A stretch of DNA of 64,000 bases from Flavobacterium xinjiangense (lineage in GTDB: Bacteria; Bacteroidota; Bacteroidia; Flavobacteriales; Flavobacteriaceae), in contig NZ_FRCL01000004.1 in assembly GCF_900142885.1 (NCBI RefSeq), forward strand, positions 296,363 through 360,362, read 5' to 3'. The notes beneath the pieces were generated by a model that was not told the origin of the DNA, did no database searches, and saw only the letters and a program-made list of their open reading frames with translations. Position 1 is the stretch's first letter; every line of letters begins with the position of its first letter. Position numbers and translations under genes: made by a program. Positions 9,594-18,744 of this stretch are shown piece after piece.

Positions 9594-9903
9594 GTCCTCA
9601 AAATTATTTTTTTTGAAAGCTTTGTCATAAATTTTGCGGACTTGTTTCATTGGCTACAATTAAAATTATTTCTTAATTGTCTGTGATTGCTAAGTTAGCA
9701 TGTCCAGTGCTAATTGGTCTAAAAAAAGAAACTAAAGAAAAACACCTAAAAAACTTATTTGGTGATATGAATTAACCTCATTAAGCATATTATTATTATT
9801 ATGATTAATACTGAATAATTGCAAAATGGTTTAGAAAACTTTTGAAATTCAGAAAAATAAAACGGTACCCTAAAGCACCGTTTCATTTTAATTAAGATTA
9901 ATT
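9594..9903. other. Intergenic, no gene seen
   Basis: 310 bases of AT-rich sequence between the DUF1003 gene and the convergent NTF2-like lipoprotein gene. The only structure I can support is the hairpin terminator near its right end. Confidence 0.6.
9856..9885 (-). terminator. Terminator of the NTF2-like lipoprotein gene
   Basis: Stem AAACGGT / ACCGTTT (9860-9866 with 9877-9883); on the minus strand it is followed by a T-rich run. Confidence 0.6.
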
Positions 9904-10443
9904 TTATTTTTTTATAGCTTCATTTATAGCTTCTCTATCCAGATATTGGTTTACCTCATCAATTTTATCATTTTCATCAAAATGAAAATCAGTATGAATC
10001 CATTGCGTCATCGATTTTCCCCCTTTGTATTTTGCCGTAGTTTTATACCAACCCAACAACCAATTCCCGGTCTTTTTAACATTTTCCAGACTATTAACTT
10101 TTACTGGCAACCAAATTTCATTTTCGAAAGTGATCGTTTCAATAATATTTGCTCTTCTATTTCTCCAATATTTATCGATAGCCGGTTTGCCCACTAAACT
10201 ATCTCCACTATTCCAATAATATTTGGCATTATCGGCATAATTAGCCATCCATGCATCCATATCACCCTTGGTTAAATCCTGCAGTGATTTTTTACCCATT
10301 TCGGTATATTTAGCATCTGCAAATTCAACAGGTTGCACTTTTGGATCAGGCGAAATTACTGCTGGAGTTTCTTCCATTGTTTTATCTTTCTTGCATCCTA
10401 CAAGAAAAGAAAAGCACAAAGCAAATAATAGTAATTTTTTCAT
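9904..10443 (-). CDS. NTF2/SnoaL-like lipoprotein
   Basis: 179 residues. The signal peptide ends in a clear lipobox (FLVGCKKD). After a Pro-rich linker, residues about 45-178 have the NTF2-like pattern: helix MGKKSLQDLTKGDMDAWM, a YADNAKYYW strand, then a VGKPAIDKYW turn and beta sheet ending in FDENDKIDEVNQYLDRE. It is similar in architecture to the lipoprotein at 6.9 kb, but the two are not close copies. Ligand or enzymatic role unknown. Single gene with its own terminator. Confidence 0.75.
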   Translation of the reverse strand: MKKLLLFALCFSFLVGCKKDKTMEETPAVISPDPKVQPVEFADAKYTEMGKKSLQDLTKGDMDAWMANYADNAKYYWNSGDSLVGKPAIDKYWRNRRANIIETITFENEIWLPVKVNSLENVKKTGNWLLGWYKTTAKYKGGKSMTQWIHTDFHFDENDKIDEVNQYLDREAINEAIKK

Positions 10444-10782
10444 AATCTAAAAATTTGAAGTTAATAATCTAAAAATCAAAAAAAGATTTGGGAAAAATCA
10501 GTCTTAAATTTAACAATAAAAATTGACATAACACTAACAAATTGTAAAAAATTAAACAACAAATAACTGAATTACAACAATATACCAATTATAAATAGAA
10601 GTATTTAAAAAATTTATTTTCGAAAAACGTTCACAAAAATCACCGGCATAATTCGATTCTTCCCACCTAATTGTACTACGAAAAAAGCTTAAAATAAGTA
10701 AACAAAATGAATAAAGAGCTCTAGAAGGATACCGAAAATAGCTTCTAAAAAAATGATTATCTTTGCATAAAACAAATAAAAA
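10444..10782. other. Intergenic with pepT promoter
   Basis: 339 bases between divergent genes. Apart from the -7 box of pepT near its right end, nothing recognisable; the frame open on the minus strand across it runs into pepT and is not a gene. Confidence 0.55.
10758..10765 (+). promoter_or_regulatory. Bacteroidota -7 promoter box of pepT
   Basis: TATCTTTG matches TAnnTTTG and ends 17 bases before the pepT ATG. No clear -33 box. Confidence 0.55.
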
Positions 10783-12060
10783 ATGCAACATATTATAGAT
10801 CGATTCATCAGTTACGTAACTATTGATACAGAATCTGACGCAGGCTCTGAAACCACGCCAAGTACCGCTAAACAATGGGACCTAGCCAATAAACTAGTTG
10901 AGGAATTAAAAGCTATTGGCATGCATGACGTAACAATAGACGACAAAGCATACATCATGGCTACTTTGCCAAGCAATGTTATTCATGAAGTACCAACTAT
11001 TGGATTCATTTCACACTTTGACACCACGCCCGATTTTACCGGAGCCAATGTAAAGCCTCAAATTGTTCCTAATTATGATGGTAAAGACATTGTGTTAAAT
11101 GCAGAACAAAATATTATATTATCGCCTAATTATTTTAAAGATTTGTTACTGTACAAGGGGCAAACCTTGATTACAACTGACGGAACTACATTATTAGGTG
11201 CCGATGATAAAGCCGGAATCACCGAGATTGTAACTGCAATGGAATTCCTTATCAAAAATCCTGAAATCAAACACGGAAAAATCAGAGTGGGTTTTACACC
11301 AGATGAGGAAATTGGTCGTGGTGCGCATCATTTTGACGTAGAGAAATTTGGAGCCGAATGGGCATATACAATGGACGGCAGCCAAATAGGCGAACTGGAA
11401 TATGAGAATTTTAACGCGGCTGGCGCCAAAATTATTTTCAAAGGAAAAAGTGTTCATCCTGGTTACGCCAAAGGAAAAATGATCAATTCTCTGCTGATTG
11501 CCAATGATTTCATCAATGAATTACCTGCTGATGAAACACCTGAAACTACAAAAGGATACGAAGGCTTTTTTCATGTACATCACCTTAATGGCGGTATTGA
11601 AGAAACCGTTTTGGAACTAATTATCAGAGACCACAACAAGAAAAAATTTGAAAAACGTAAAGAATTGATCGAGAAAATCACTCGAAAAATAAATAAGAAA
11701 TTTGCGAAACAATTTGGTGCTGATATTGCTACAGCCGAAATAAAAGATCAATATTACAATATGAAAGAAAAGGTAACGCCTGTAAAACATATTGTGGACA
11801 TTGCTGAAAAAGCGATGAGAGAAATAGGTATTAAACCACTTATTAAACCTATTCGTGGCGGAACTGACGGTTCTCAATTGTCATACAAAGGATTGCCTTG
11901 CCCAAATATTTTTGCAGGCGGTCATAATTTCCACGGAAAATACGAATATGTTCCCGTTGAAAGCATGCAAAAAGCAGTAGAAGTTATCGTGAAAATTGCT
12001 GAATTAACAGCACTAGGCGATTATGTAAAAACGGAAGAAACCATTAAAAATAAAAAATAA
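10783..12060 (+). CDS. pepT: Peptidase T (tripeptide aminopeptidase)
   Basis: 425 residues. An M20-family di-zinc aminopeptidase that removes the N-terminal residue of tripeptides in the cytoplasm. Family motifs are present: [11 protein letters not shown] (metal His and Asp), LLGADDKAG (bridging Asp), [10 protein letters not shown] (catalytic and metal Glu), [12 protein letters not shown], and a C-terminal [10 protein letters not shown] with metal His. The dimerisation domain lies at about 210-320. Normal length. The YdeI-like gene follows with no gap. Confidence 0.96.
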   Translation: MQHIIDRFISYVTIDTESDAGSETTPSTAKQWDLANKLVEELKAIGMHDVTIDDKAYIMATLPSNVIHEVPTIGFISHFDTTPDFTGANVKPQIVPNYDGKDIVLNAEQNIILSPNYFKDLLLYKGQTLITTDGTTLLGADDKAGITEIVTAMEFLIKNPEIKHGKIRVGFTPDEEIGRGAHHFDVEKFGAEWAYTMDGSQIGELEYENFNAAGAKIIFKGKSVHPGYAKGKMINSLLIANDFINELPADETPETTKGYEGFFHVHHLNGGIEETVLELIIRDHNKKKFEKRKELIEKITRKINKKFAKQFGADIATAEIKDQYYNMKEKVTPVKHIVDIAEKAMREIGIKPLIKPIRGGTDGSQLSYKGLPCPNIFAGGHNFHGKYEYVPVESMQKAVEVIVKIAELTALGDYVKTEETIKNKK

Positions 12061-12654
12061 TTGGACTCACCAAAAACCGATACACATACTTGGGATAAAG
12101 TAAATAGTTGGTCAGAAGAATTAGAATTTCTGAAATCAATTATTGCCAAAACTGAACTCATCGAAACTACAAAATGGGGAGGTTGCGTTTATGTCTTAGA
12201 TAATAAAAATGTGCTCGGGATAGGAGGATTTAAAAATTATTTTACCATTTGGTTTTTTAATGGCGTTTTCCTTAAGGATGAAAAAAAAGTTTTAGTTAAC
12301 GCACAAGAAGGCGTTACTAAATCATTACGACAATGGCGCTTTACATCAAAAGAGGAAGTAGAAGAAACTTTAGTTTTAGATTATATTCACGAAGCTATTC
12401 AAAACGAAAAGCAAGGAAAAATAATCAAACCCCCAAAAGCGGAACTTAGGATTGAGATACCAGAAATTTTTCAGAAGGAATTAGATTTTAATCCAAATTT
12501 AGCCGACGCTTTTCTAAAATTCTCACCATACAAACAAAAGGAGTTTTTAGAATATATTGTCGAAGCTAAACGAGAAGAGACTAAACGTTCCAGACTAGAA
12601 AAGATAAAGCCAATGATACTCGAAAACATTGGCTTAAATGACAAATATCGCTAA
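12061..12654 (+). CDS. YdeI/OmpD-associated family protein
   Basis: About 197 residues. An N-terminal DUF1801-like (YdhG) domain (about 10-115) includes TKWGGCVYVL, GIGGFKNYFTIWFF and SLRQWRF; the C-terminal part holds the YdeI segment with DAFLKFSPYKQKEFLEYI and a basic SRLEKI end. Function unknown. The frame opens directly after the pepT stop and contains no ATG before the conserved region, so the TTG at 12061 is the only reasonable start. That makes it strictly dependent on pepT transcription and probably on translational re-initiation. A hairpin terminator follows. Confidence 0.8.
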   Translation: MDSPKTDTHTWDKVNSWSEELEFLKSIIAKTELIETTKWGGCVYVLDNKNVLGIGGFKNYFTIWFFNGVFLKDEKKVLVNAQEGVTKSLRQWRFTSKEEVEETLVLDYIHEAIQNEKQGKIIKPPKAELRIEIPEIFQKELDFNPNLADAFLKFSPYKQKEFLEYIVEAKREETKRSRLEKIKPMILENIGLNDKYR

Positions 12655-12996
12655 AATTAAGACCCAATTCTGAAAAATCAGAGTTGGGCTTTTTTTTTTA
12701 AAATCACATTATGTAACATAAATGCAATTTAATAATCATTCGATGAAAATTGCATTCAAATTCATAACCCCGACATCTTTTGAAAACTATTGAAAAGGAA
12801 TTATATCCTTTTTCACTTCTTTCTGTGCATTGTGTTTATTGTAAAGCGCATCAAAATATTAGTATTATACTGAAAACCTTAACATTGACTAGTTTGTTAA
12901 ATCACTATATTTACTAACAACTGCTTAACAATCTATTAACACCACAGCTAACTATTCGTATAATTTCATAAAAAACTAATACTAAAAATATAAATT
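12655..12996. other. Intergenic upstream of the Lys-rich gene
   Basis: 342 bases. Beyond the pepT-operon terminator at its left end there is a small hairpin (GAAAAGGA / TCCTTTTTC near 12790-12813) and AT-rich sequence with a possible promoter around 12885-12915 (TTG, then TATATTTA). No gene seen. Confidence 0.45.
12662..12699 (+). terminator. Terminator of the pepT operon
   Basis: Stem CCCAATTCTGA / TCAGAGTTGGG (one wobble) followed by a run of nine T. Confidence 0.85.
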
Positions 12997-13440
12997 ATGA
13001 TACAAAAAAAAGAAACGCAAATTGATTCAGTATCGCCAGCAAAACCTAAAATCGATAAGCCAGTTAGAACTCGGACAACAAAAATTGTCGAACATGTTAT
13101 GGAAGCTGTTGCAATTGAAGAACCAAAAATTGAAGAAACTAGCACCGAAAATGTAGAAGTCTCACCTACTAATCCAGATGACAGTAAATCTTCAAAAAAG
13201 AAAGGTGATAAAAACAAGACTAAAAAGAAAGCGAAAATGAAAGCAAAAGAAAAAGCTAAAAAGGCCGACGCAAAAGAGAAAGCAAAACAAAAGGCGAAAG
13301 CAAAAGCAAAAAAGGCTAAAAAAGCAAAAAAGGAGAAAGCAAAAAAAGCCAAGGTAAAAGCGAAAGCAAAAGAAAAAAAGGCTAAAGCGAAATCTAAAAA
13401 AGCAAAAAAGAATAAAAAAAATAAGAAGAATAAAAAATAA
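12997..13440 (+). CDS. Lys/Ala-rich basic protein, histone H1-like in composition
   Basis: 147 residues. The first about 68 are mixed and acidic (IEEPKIEETSTENVEVSP); the last about 80 consist almost only of Lys and Ala with some Glu, Asn and Asp, ending in three NKK-type units. This composition is like AlgP or bacterial H1-like DNA-compacting proteins; no fold or function can be assigned. The ATG is followed by a plausible N-terminus, and a strong terminator follows the stop by about 16 bases, which supports a real gene. The Lys-rich tail is repetitive and its length probably varies between strains. The open minus-strand frame is its mirror. Confidence 0.65.
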   Translation: MIQKKETQIDSVSPAKPKIDKPVRTRTTKIVEHVMEAVAIEEPKIEETSTENVEVSPTNPDDSKSSKKKGDKNKTKKKAKMKAKEKAKKADAKEKAKQKAKAKAKKAKKAKKEKAKKAKVKAKAKEKKAKAKSKKAKKNKKNKKNKK

Positions 13441-13456
13441 CCAAATTGCTATATAA

Positions 13457-13484
13457 AAAAATGCCCTGAAATTCAGGGCATTTT
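13457..13484. terminator. Bidirectional terminator between Lys-rich gene and yajC
   Basis: Near-perfect palindrome ATGCCCTGAA-A-TTCAGGGCAT with A-rich left and T-rich right flanks; fits both convergent genes. Confidence 0.85.
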
Positions 13485-13505
13485 ATACTAGTTCGAAAAC
13501 TACTA

Positions 13506-13790
13506 TTATTTTTTTACAGCTGCAGTATTTAATGCTGCGCTCATTTCCATAGAGATAGCGGAACGCTCCATTTTTAATTTTCCTGACATAGTTTCAACGA
13601 TAACTGTAGTATCAGCTAATTCAGAAACTTTTCCGTGAAGTCCACTTTTTGTAATAATTTTGTCGCCTACTTTCAAGCTGCTTTCAAATTCTTTTTCGCT
13701 TTTAGCTTTCTTTTGTTGCGGTCTTATCATAAAGAAATAGATTACCACAAACATTAATAGAAACGGCGCAAATTGAGTTAATTGTCCCAT
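13506..13790 (-). CDS. yajC: Preprotein translocase subunit YajC
   Basis: 94 residues. Single N-terminal membrane helix (about 5-24, FAPFLLMFVVIYFFMIRPQQKK) with the RPQQKKAK motif, then a small cytoplasmic domain with VGDKIITKSGLHGKV. YajC is the small SecDF-associated subunit of the Sec translocase. It follows nusB by 31 bases in the same direction, a common Bacteroidota arrangement. Confidence 0.96.
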   Translation of the reverse strand: MGQLTQFAPFLLMFVVIYFFMIRPQQKKAKSEKEFESSLKVGDKIITKSGLHGKVSELADTTVIVETMSGKLKMERSAISMEMSAALNTAAVKK

Positions 13791-13821
13791 AATTTTAAAA
13801 TCTCTTTTTTGTTTATTAATA

Positions 13822-14766
13822 TTACATTAAACCACGACCAGCTTTAATCATCTTTTTGCTAGCCTGTAGCTCTTTTACTAAATTATCTAAAATTCCGTTG
13901 ATAAAAATACTACTTTTTGGTGTAGAATACTCTTTGGCAACTTCTAAATATTCGTTAAGGGTAACTTTTACTGGAATCGATGGAAATTTTAGAAATTCAC
14001 AAATAGCCATTTTAAGAATAATGGTGTCAATTTCGGCTATTCTATCGCTGTCCCAATTAGGCGTTTTATCAACATATTCTTTAGCAAATTCTGCTTCGTT
14101 CAAGACTGTTTTTCTAAACAAATCTTTTACAAAATCCTTGTCCTCGTTGTCTTTATACAATTTAGGCACTCTGAAATTATCATCTTCACCCGATTTAATC
14201 GCTTTCAATTGCTTGATTATCTGAGTATTAACCAGTGGAATATCGTCTACCCAAGTTAATTTATCATCTTCTAAATATTCATAAAGTTTTTCATTAGGAA
14301 CAATTACATCCATAAATAAATCAACAATAAATTGTTTATCCTCTTCGAATGTATTGATTGAATTACTCATGTATTTTTCATACAACTTGCTTGCTTTTAT
14401 ATCATTAAGAAGCAACAAGATATAATCATCGTTTTTTGTCCAATTGTCAATTTTACGATTTTCAAGAGCAATATTAAGTGAATTGTTTTCTGAAAGAATT
14501 TGAAAAATACTATTTTTAATAAATTTTTCGTTTGGCTTACGCTCCTCAGCAGTAGCAAGATGTTTCAGAGATGATTTATGCAAAAAGATGGTTTCTTTTT
14601 TACAGATTTCAATCAGGGAAGAAAGCATTATTAGGTATAAATCTTGAATATTATCGATACTATAGAAAAGAAATTTTTCCTCTTTTTCCAGATTATCAGA
14701 ACCGTTTTGATGCATCGCATAAATGGATTGCATAACTTTAACGCGTATGTGTCTTCTATTTACCAC
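13822..14766 (-). CDS. nusB: Transcription antitermination factor NusB
   Basis: 314 residues, about twice the length of the enterobacterial protein, as is usual for Bacteroidota. The N-terminal RRHIRVKVMQSIYA matches the RNA-binding start of NusB; the C-terminal 140 residues hold the classic helical domain (AEIDTIILKMAICEFLKFPSIPVKVTLNEYLEVAKEYSTPKS...NGILDNLV). NusB binds boxA RNA with S10 for rRNA antitermination. The start is a GTG at 14766 (the codon before the conserved VNRRH). First gene of an apparent nusB-yajC operon. Confidence 0.95.
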   Translation of the reverse strand: MVNRRHIRVKVMQSIYAMHQNGSDNLEKEEKFLFYSIDNIQDLYLIMLSSLIEICKKETIFLHKSSLKHLATAEERKPNEKFIKNSIFQILSENNSLNIALENRKIDNWTKNDDYILLLLNDIKASKLYEKYMSNSINTFEEDKQFIVDLFMDVIVPNEKLYEYLEDDKLTWVDDIPLVNTQIIKQLKAIKSGEDDNFRVPKLYKDNEDKDFVKDLFRKTVLNEAEFAKEYVDKTPNWDSDRIAEIDTIILKMAICEFLKFPSIPVKVTLNEYLEVAKEYSTPKSSIFINGILDNLVKELQASKKMIKAGRGLM

Positions 14767-14852
14767 CTTGTAAGAACTTTTATTAATTAGAGTGCAAAAA
14801 TAAGAATTTCATCCGTGTAAATAAAATTAAAACACCTTTTTTTAAAAGTAAT

Positions 14853-14912
14853 CAGTATTCAGTCTCGGTTTCCAGTTCTATCTGAACACTGCGACTGAAC
14901 ACTGAACACTAT
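14853..14912. repeat. Dispersed CAGTGTTCAGTC-family repeat, gene-less palindromic copy
   Basis: Inverted ends CAGTATTCAGTC (14853-14864) and GACTGAACACTG (14893-14904), one mismatch, followed by a further GAACACT. It starts 8 bases after the leucine dehydrogenase stop when read on the minus strand. Related copies lie at 22711, 27901 and 28480. Confidence 0.7.
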
Positions 14913-14920
14913 TCATTAAC

Positions 14921-16024
14921 TTACTTTTTATTCTCTATCTTTCTTTGATCAATACGATTTTGAGCAATAGTCAAAGCCGCATGATGGGTTGTAATTCCAT
15001 TAGCAATGGCAAATGCAAAGATCTCAAGAGTTGTATTGTAAATATTCTCTGTTTTACGCATAATCTCTGCTTTGTCATAATGCGCTAATTCCGCATAAAC
15101 ATTGATAATACCACCGGCATTAATCAAAAAATCAGGGGCATAAAGAATCCCTCTTTCTTGCAAAATTGCACCATGAATATTCTCATTTGCTAATTGGTTA
15201 TTGGCTGCACCAGCAATTACTTTAGCTTTAATTTTATGCACAGTGGCATCATTTATAGTCGCACCCATAGCACAAGGAGCATAAATATCAACATCGGCAG
15301 AATATAAATCATCACCGGTGAAAATTGTAGCACCGTATTTAGATCCAACTTCGTACAATTTTTCTTCATTGATGTCTGCGATAGTAACTATTGCACCTTC
15401 TTTTGTCAAATAATCAACTAAAGTTTCTCCAACATGACCAATCCCTTGTACCAACACTTTTTTTCCGCTAAGTACATCTGAACCAAACTGCTGTTTTGCA
15501 GCAGCTTTCATACCAAGATATACGCCGTAAGCTGTTACTGGCGATGGATTTCCAGAACCGCCTTTTGATTCAGAAATTCCGGTCACATAAGGCGTAACGT
15601 CTCTAACAGTGTCCATATCTGCAGTTTCCATTCCTACATCTTCGGCAGTGATATATCTTCCGCTTAATGAATGTACAAACTCACCAAATTTACGCATCAA
15701 CTCAGGTGTTTTTTGGGTTTTGGCATCACCAATGATAACCGCCTTACCTCCACCGATATTTAATCCTGTAATGGCTGCTTTATAAGTCATACCGCGAGAA
15801 AGTCGCAATACATCATTTAAAGCTTCCCATTCATTGGCGTAATTATACATGCGAGTACCTCCCAAAGCAGGACCCATAACCGAATTATGAATACCAATAA
15901 TTGCTTTTAAACCTGTATCTTTGTCGTTGCAAAATACAATTTGTTCGTGATCATTAAATGATAGTTGACCAAAAACGGGATCCATTTTTTGAAGTTCCTT
16001 TCCAGTTGTGAAAGCTGCATTCAT
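14921..16024 (-). CDS. Leucine dehydrogenase (Glu/Leu/Phe/Val dehydrogenase family)
   Basis: 367 residues. NAD-dependent oxidative deamination of branched-chain amino acids. The N-terminal domain has GPALGGTRM and GMTYKAAITGLNIGGGKAVI with the substrate and catalytic lysines; the NAD domain has VLVQGIGHVGETLVDYL (Rossmann glycines). APCAMGATIN and AGAANNQL complete the family pattern. Size fits leucine rather than glutamate dehydrogenase (about 415-450). With HMG-CoA lyase in this window it fits leucine breakdown. Monocistronic by position; substrate preference is inferred. Confidence 0.9.
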   Translation of the reverse strand: MNAAFTTGKELQKMDPVFGQLSFNDHEQIVFCNDKDTGLKAIIGIHNSVMGPALGGTRMYNYANEWEALNDVLRLSRGMTYKAAITGLNIGGGKAVIIGDAKTQKTPELMRKFGEFVHSLSGRYITAEDVGMETADMDTVRDVTPYVTGISESKGGSGNPSPVTAYGVYLGMKAAAKQQFGSDVLSGKKVLVQGIGHVGETLVDYLTKEGAIVTIADINEEKLYEVGSKYGATIFTGDDLYSADVDIYAPCAMGATINDATVHKIKAKVIAGAANNQLANENIHGAILQERGILYAPDFLINAGGIINVYAELAHYDKAEIMRKTENIYNTTLEIFAFAIANGITTHHAALTIAQNRIDQRKIENKK

Positions 16025-16226
16025 AGTATTAATTTTTATAGTGATAAAATTATGAATTTGTCAAAAAGACAAATCAAATTTACATAAAAAATACACATAC
16101 ACTAATATTTTAGCCTGAATTTATCAATATGGTAATTATTACGAACAAATTATAATTTTAAGCTTTATCAAAAATTGATTAAAAAACAAAAAACAAAACT
16201 ATTTCAATAAAGAATATCTTAAAAAC

Positions 16227-17987
16227 ATGAAAGAATTACGTTATTTAAATAAATACTTTGTCAAATATAAATACAGCTTTTCCCTCGGTATTATATTTAC
16301 CATTATCGCCCAGATATTTTCTTTATTTACACCAAAATTAATTAGCAAATCATTCAAAGTAATTGAATCCTTTTCTAAAGACAAAAATGTAGCTATTTCA
16401 GTAATTCGCGAAGAACTAATTTCGAATATTTTATTGATCATTGCCACAACTATCATAGCTGGTTTTCTTACCTTTTTGATGCGACAAACGCTTATTGTTA
16501 TGTCGAGACACATTGAATTCGATTTGAAAAATGAAGTTTTCCGACAATACGAAAACTTATCGCAGAACTTTTATAAACAAAATCGTACCGGTGATTTAAT
16601 GAACCGTATCAGCGAGGATGTTTCAAAAGTAAGAATGTATGTAGGCCCTGCGGTTATGTACACGATAAATACTTTTATTCGATTTACAATTGTCATCGTA
16701 TACATGTATAATGTTTCGCCTCGCTTGACTTTATATACCATTCTTCCTTTACCACTATTATCATATTGCATTTTCAAATTAAGCTCCGAAATCAATAAGC
16801 GAAGCACCATATTTCAACAATATTTATCCAAAGTTTCCAGCTTCTCGCAAGAAATATTTTCTGGAATCCGTGTGATAAAAGCGTACTCATTAGAAGATCA
16901 GCATCAAAACAACATGGTAAACCTGGCCAATGAGAGCAAAAGCAAAAGTTTAAACTTAGCCAAAGTTCAATCTCTCTTCGGACCATTAATGCTGGCACTT
17001 ATAGGAATAAGTAACTTGGTCGTGATTTATTTTGGGGGATTAATGTATATTGATGGTACCATAAAAAGCATTGGAACGATAGCAGAATTTATCTTGTATG
17101 TCAACATGCTTACTTGGCCAGTGGCTTCTTTAGGATGGGTTTCTTCTATGGTTCAAGAAGCCGAAGCCTCCCAAAAACGTCTTAACGAATTCCTTAAAAT
17201 CGAACCTGAAATAAAAAATAATAATCCAAATAAATCTGTTATTGAGGGTACTATTTCTTTCGAAAATGTAAGTTACACTTACGAAGACACCAATATAGAA
17301 GCATTAAAAAATGTCACTTTTACAGTCAAAAAAGGAGAAACACTAGCGATTCTAGGAAAAACAGGATCTGGAAAATCAACAATCTCTTCATTAATATCTA
17401 GATTGTACGATGTAACAGGCGGAAAAATAAACATTGACGGAAACGAAATAAGCACTGTAAACCTTTATGATTTGCGCAACAGCATTGGGATTGTACCGCA
17501 AGATGCCTTCTTATTTTCGGACAGCATAAAAAATAATATAAAGTTTGGTAAAGAAAACGCAACCGACGAAGAAGTAGAATCAGCAGCAAAAAATGCCGTT
17601 GTACATGATAACATTATTGGCTTTAATAAACAATATGACACCATATTAGGGGAACGAGGTATTACCCTATCAGGAGGACAAAAGCAACGCGTTTCTATTG
17701 CCAGAGCAATTATTAAAAACCCTCCTATATTACTTTTTGACGATTGTTTGTCGGCAGTAGATACAGAGACCGAAGAAGCGATTTTGAATAATTTATCTGA
17801 AATTTGCAAGGATAAAACTACCATTATAGTAAGCCATAGAGTTTCATCAGCCAAAAATGCCGACAATATTATCATTCTCGAAGACGGAAAAATAATCCAA
17901 CAAGGTTCTCATAATCAATTGATAAATCAAGAAGGGTACTATGCTTCCCTATATTTAAAACAACTTTCAGAAAAAGAATTGCTTTAA
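16227..17987 (+). CDS. ABC transporter, fused permease and ATPase (MsbA-like half transporter)
   Basis: 586 residues. The membrane domain has six helices (about 15-310), the ATPase about 340-575. Walker A GKTGSGKST, Q-loop VPQDAFLF, signature LSGGQKQR, Walker B ILLFDD followed by CLSAVD, and H-loop IVSHR are all intact, so it should act as a homodimeric exporter in the inner membrane. The family includes lipid A, drug and peptide exporters; the substrate is not visible. The DUF3276 gene follows after 71 bases in the same direction and may be co-transcribed. Confidence 0.92.
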   Translation: MKELRYLNKYFVKYKYSFSLGIIFTIIAQIFSLFTPKLISKSFKVIESFSKDKNVAISVIREELISNILLIIATTIIAGFLTFLMRQTLIVMSRHIEFDLKNEVFRQYENLSQNFYKQNRTGDLMNRISEDVSKVRMYVGPAVMYTINTFIRFTIVIVYMYNVSPRLTLYTILPLPLLSYCIFKLSSEINKRSTIFQQYLSKVSSFSQEIFSGIRVIKAYSLEDQHQNNMVNLANESKSKSLNLAKVQSLFGPLMLALIGISNLVVIYFGGLMYIDGTIKSIGTIAEFILYVNMLTWPVASLGWVSSMVQEAEASQKRLNEFLKIEPEIKNNNPNKSVIEGTISFENVSYTYEDTNIEALKNVTFTVKKGETLAILGKTGSGKSTISSLISRLYDVTGGKINIDGNEISTVNLYDLRNSIGIVPQDAFLFSDSIKNNIKFGKENATDEEVESAAKNAVVHDNIIGFNKQYDTILGERGITLSGGQKQRVSIARAIIKNPPILLFDDCLSAVDTETEEAILNNLSEICKDKTTIIVSHRVSSAKNADNIIILEDGKIIQQGSHNQLINQEGYYASLYLKQLSEKELL

Positions 17988-18058
17988 TTGTTGTGTAATA
18001 CATATATTTTTTAGATTTTTGAGTACTACTTAACAACCATAAATTGATAGAAAGGATT

Positions 18059-18439
18059 ATGAGAGAAAATGACATGTTAGAAAAAGAAGAGATATTTTCA
18101 AAAGTTCTAAGAGCTGGAAGAAGAACTTATTTCTTTGATGTGAGGGCTACAAAAGCAGATGATTACTATATTACGATTACCGAAAGTAAAAAATTCACTG
18201 AGGAAGATGGCTCGTTCCACTTCAAGAAACACAAAATTTATTTGTACAAAGAAGATTTTGCTGCTTTCGCAGAAATTCTAGGAGAAATGACCTCTTATGT
18301 TTTGAACCATAAAGGAGAGGAAGTAATCTCTGAAAGACACCAAAAAGATTTCAAAAAAGAATATGCTTCTGATAAAGTAGAAGACGAATTCATACCAAAA
18401 ACATCATCTTTTACTGATATTGAATTTGATGATATTTAA
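18059..18439 (+). CDS. DUF3276 (PUR-alpha-like) nucleic-acid-binding protein
   Basis: About 126 residues. The conserved part (about 6-85) has EEIFSKVLRAGRRTYFFDVRATKADDYYITITESKK and KHKIYLYKEDF, the PUR-alpha-like fold of Bacteroidota DUF3276 proteins, which are thought to bind single-stranded DNA or RNA. An acidic tail follows. I prefer the ATG at 18059 because AAAGGA lies just upstream; a TTG at 18044 is also in frame. It ends at a strong terminator. Confidence 0.9.
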   Translation: MRENDMLEKEEIFSKVLRAGRRTYFFDVRATKADDYYITITESKKFTEEDGSFHFKKHKIYLYKEDFAAFAEILGEMTSYVLNHKGEEVISERHQKDFKKEYASDKVEDEFIPKTSSFTDIEFDDI

Positions 18440-18467
18440 TCCTTAGTTACCTACTTACAAAACTAAC

Positions 18468-18504
18468 AAGTCCAAAAGTCAATTGATTTTTGGACTTTTT
18501 TTTG
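18468..18504 (+). terminator. Terminator of the DUF3276 gene
   Basis: Stem AAGTCCAAAA / TTTTGGACTT with a T run after it. Confidence 0.85.
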
Positions 18505-18710
18505 TTTTTAAATCCCCCATCGCTGACAAAGTAGTATCATCCCCTTACTATTCATAATATGGTAATAGTTTAATAATCGTCGCAATTTATATCCTAACCG
18601 CGGATGTGTTGAAAGTTTGGTTTTTCAAAAAACACCTGCATTCGTAGTAATTACGCTTTGGTTCGAATACCATTTTTTAAACTTCACAAAATAATTTAGT
18701 CATTAAAATA

Positions 18711-18740
18711 TTTGAAATTAATTTCTAAAAAGTATTTTTG
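18711..18740 (+). promoter_or_regulatory. Bacteroidota-type promoter of the RBBP9-like hydrolase
   Basis: TTTG, 18 bases, then TATTTTTG. The box ends only 4 bases before the ATG at 18745, so the transcript would start at or near the start codon (leaderless or nearly so) if this promoter is used. Confidence 0.4.
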
Positions 18741-18744
18741 TTTA

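Larger units (their letters stand above)
18440..18744. other. Intergenic with promoter of the RBBP9-like gene
   Basis: 305 bases. Holds the DUF3276 terminator and, at the right end, TTTG (18711-18714) and TATTTTTG (18733-18740), a -33/-7 pair 18 bases apart. The middle (18530-18680) has slightly higher G+C than usual for a spacer but no frame or motif I can name. Confidence 0.5.

Noticed and set aside
12966..13352. 128-codon minus-strand frame rich in Phe/Ala
   Set aside because: Mirror of the Lys/Ala codons (AAA/GCA) of the plus-strand gene.
18640..18680. GGTTCGAATACC, possible tRNA T-loop
   Set aside because: The flanking 5-base stems do not pair and no acceptor or anticodon arm can be folded.
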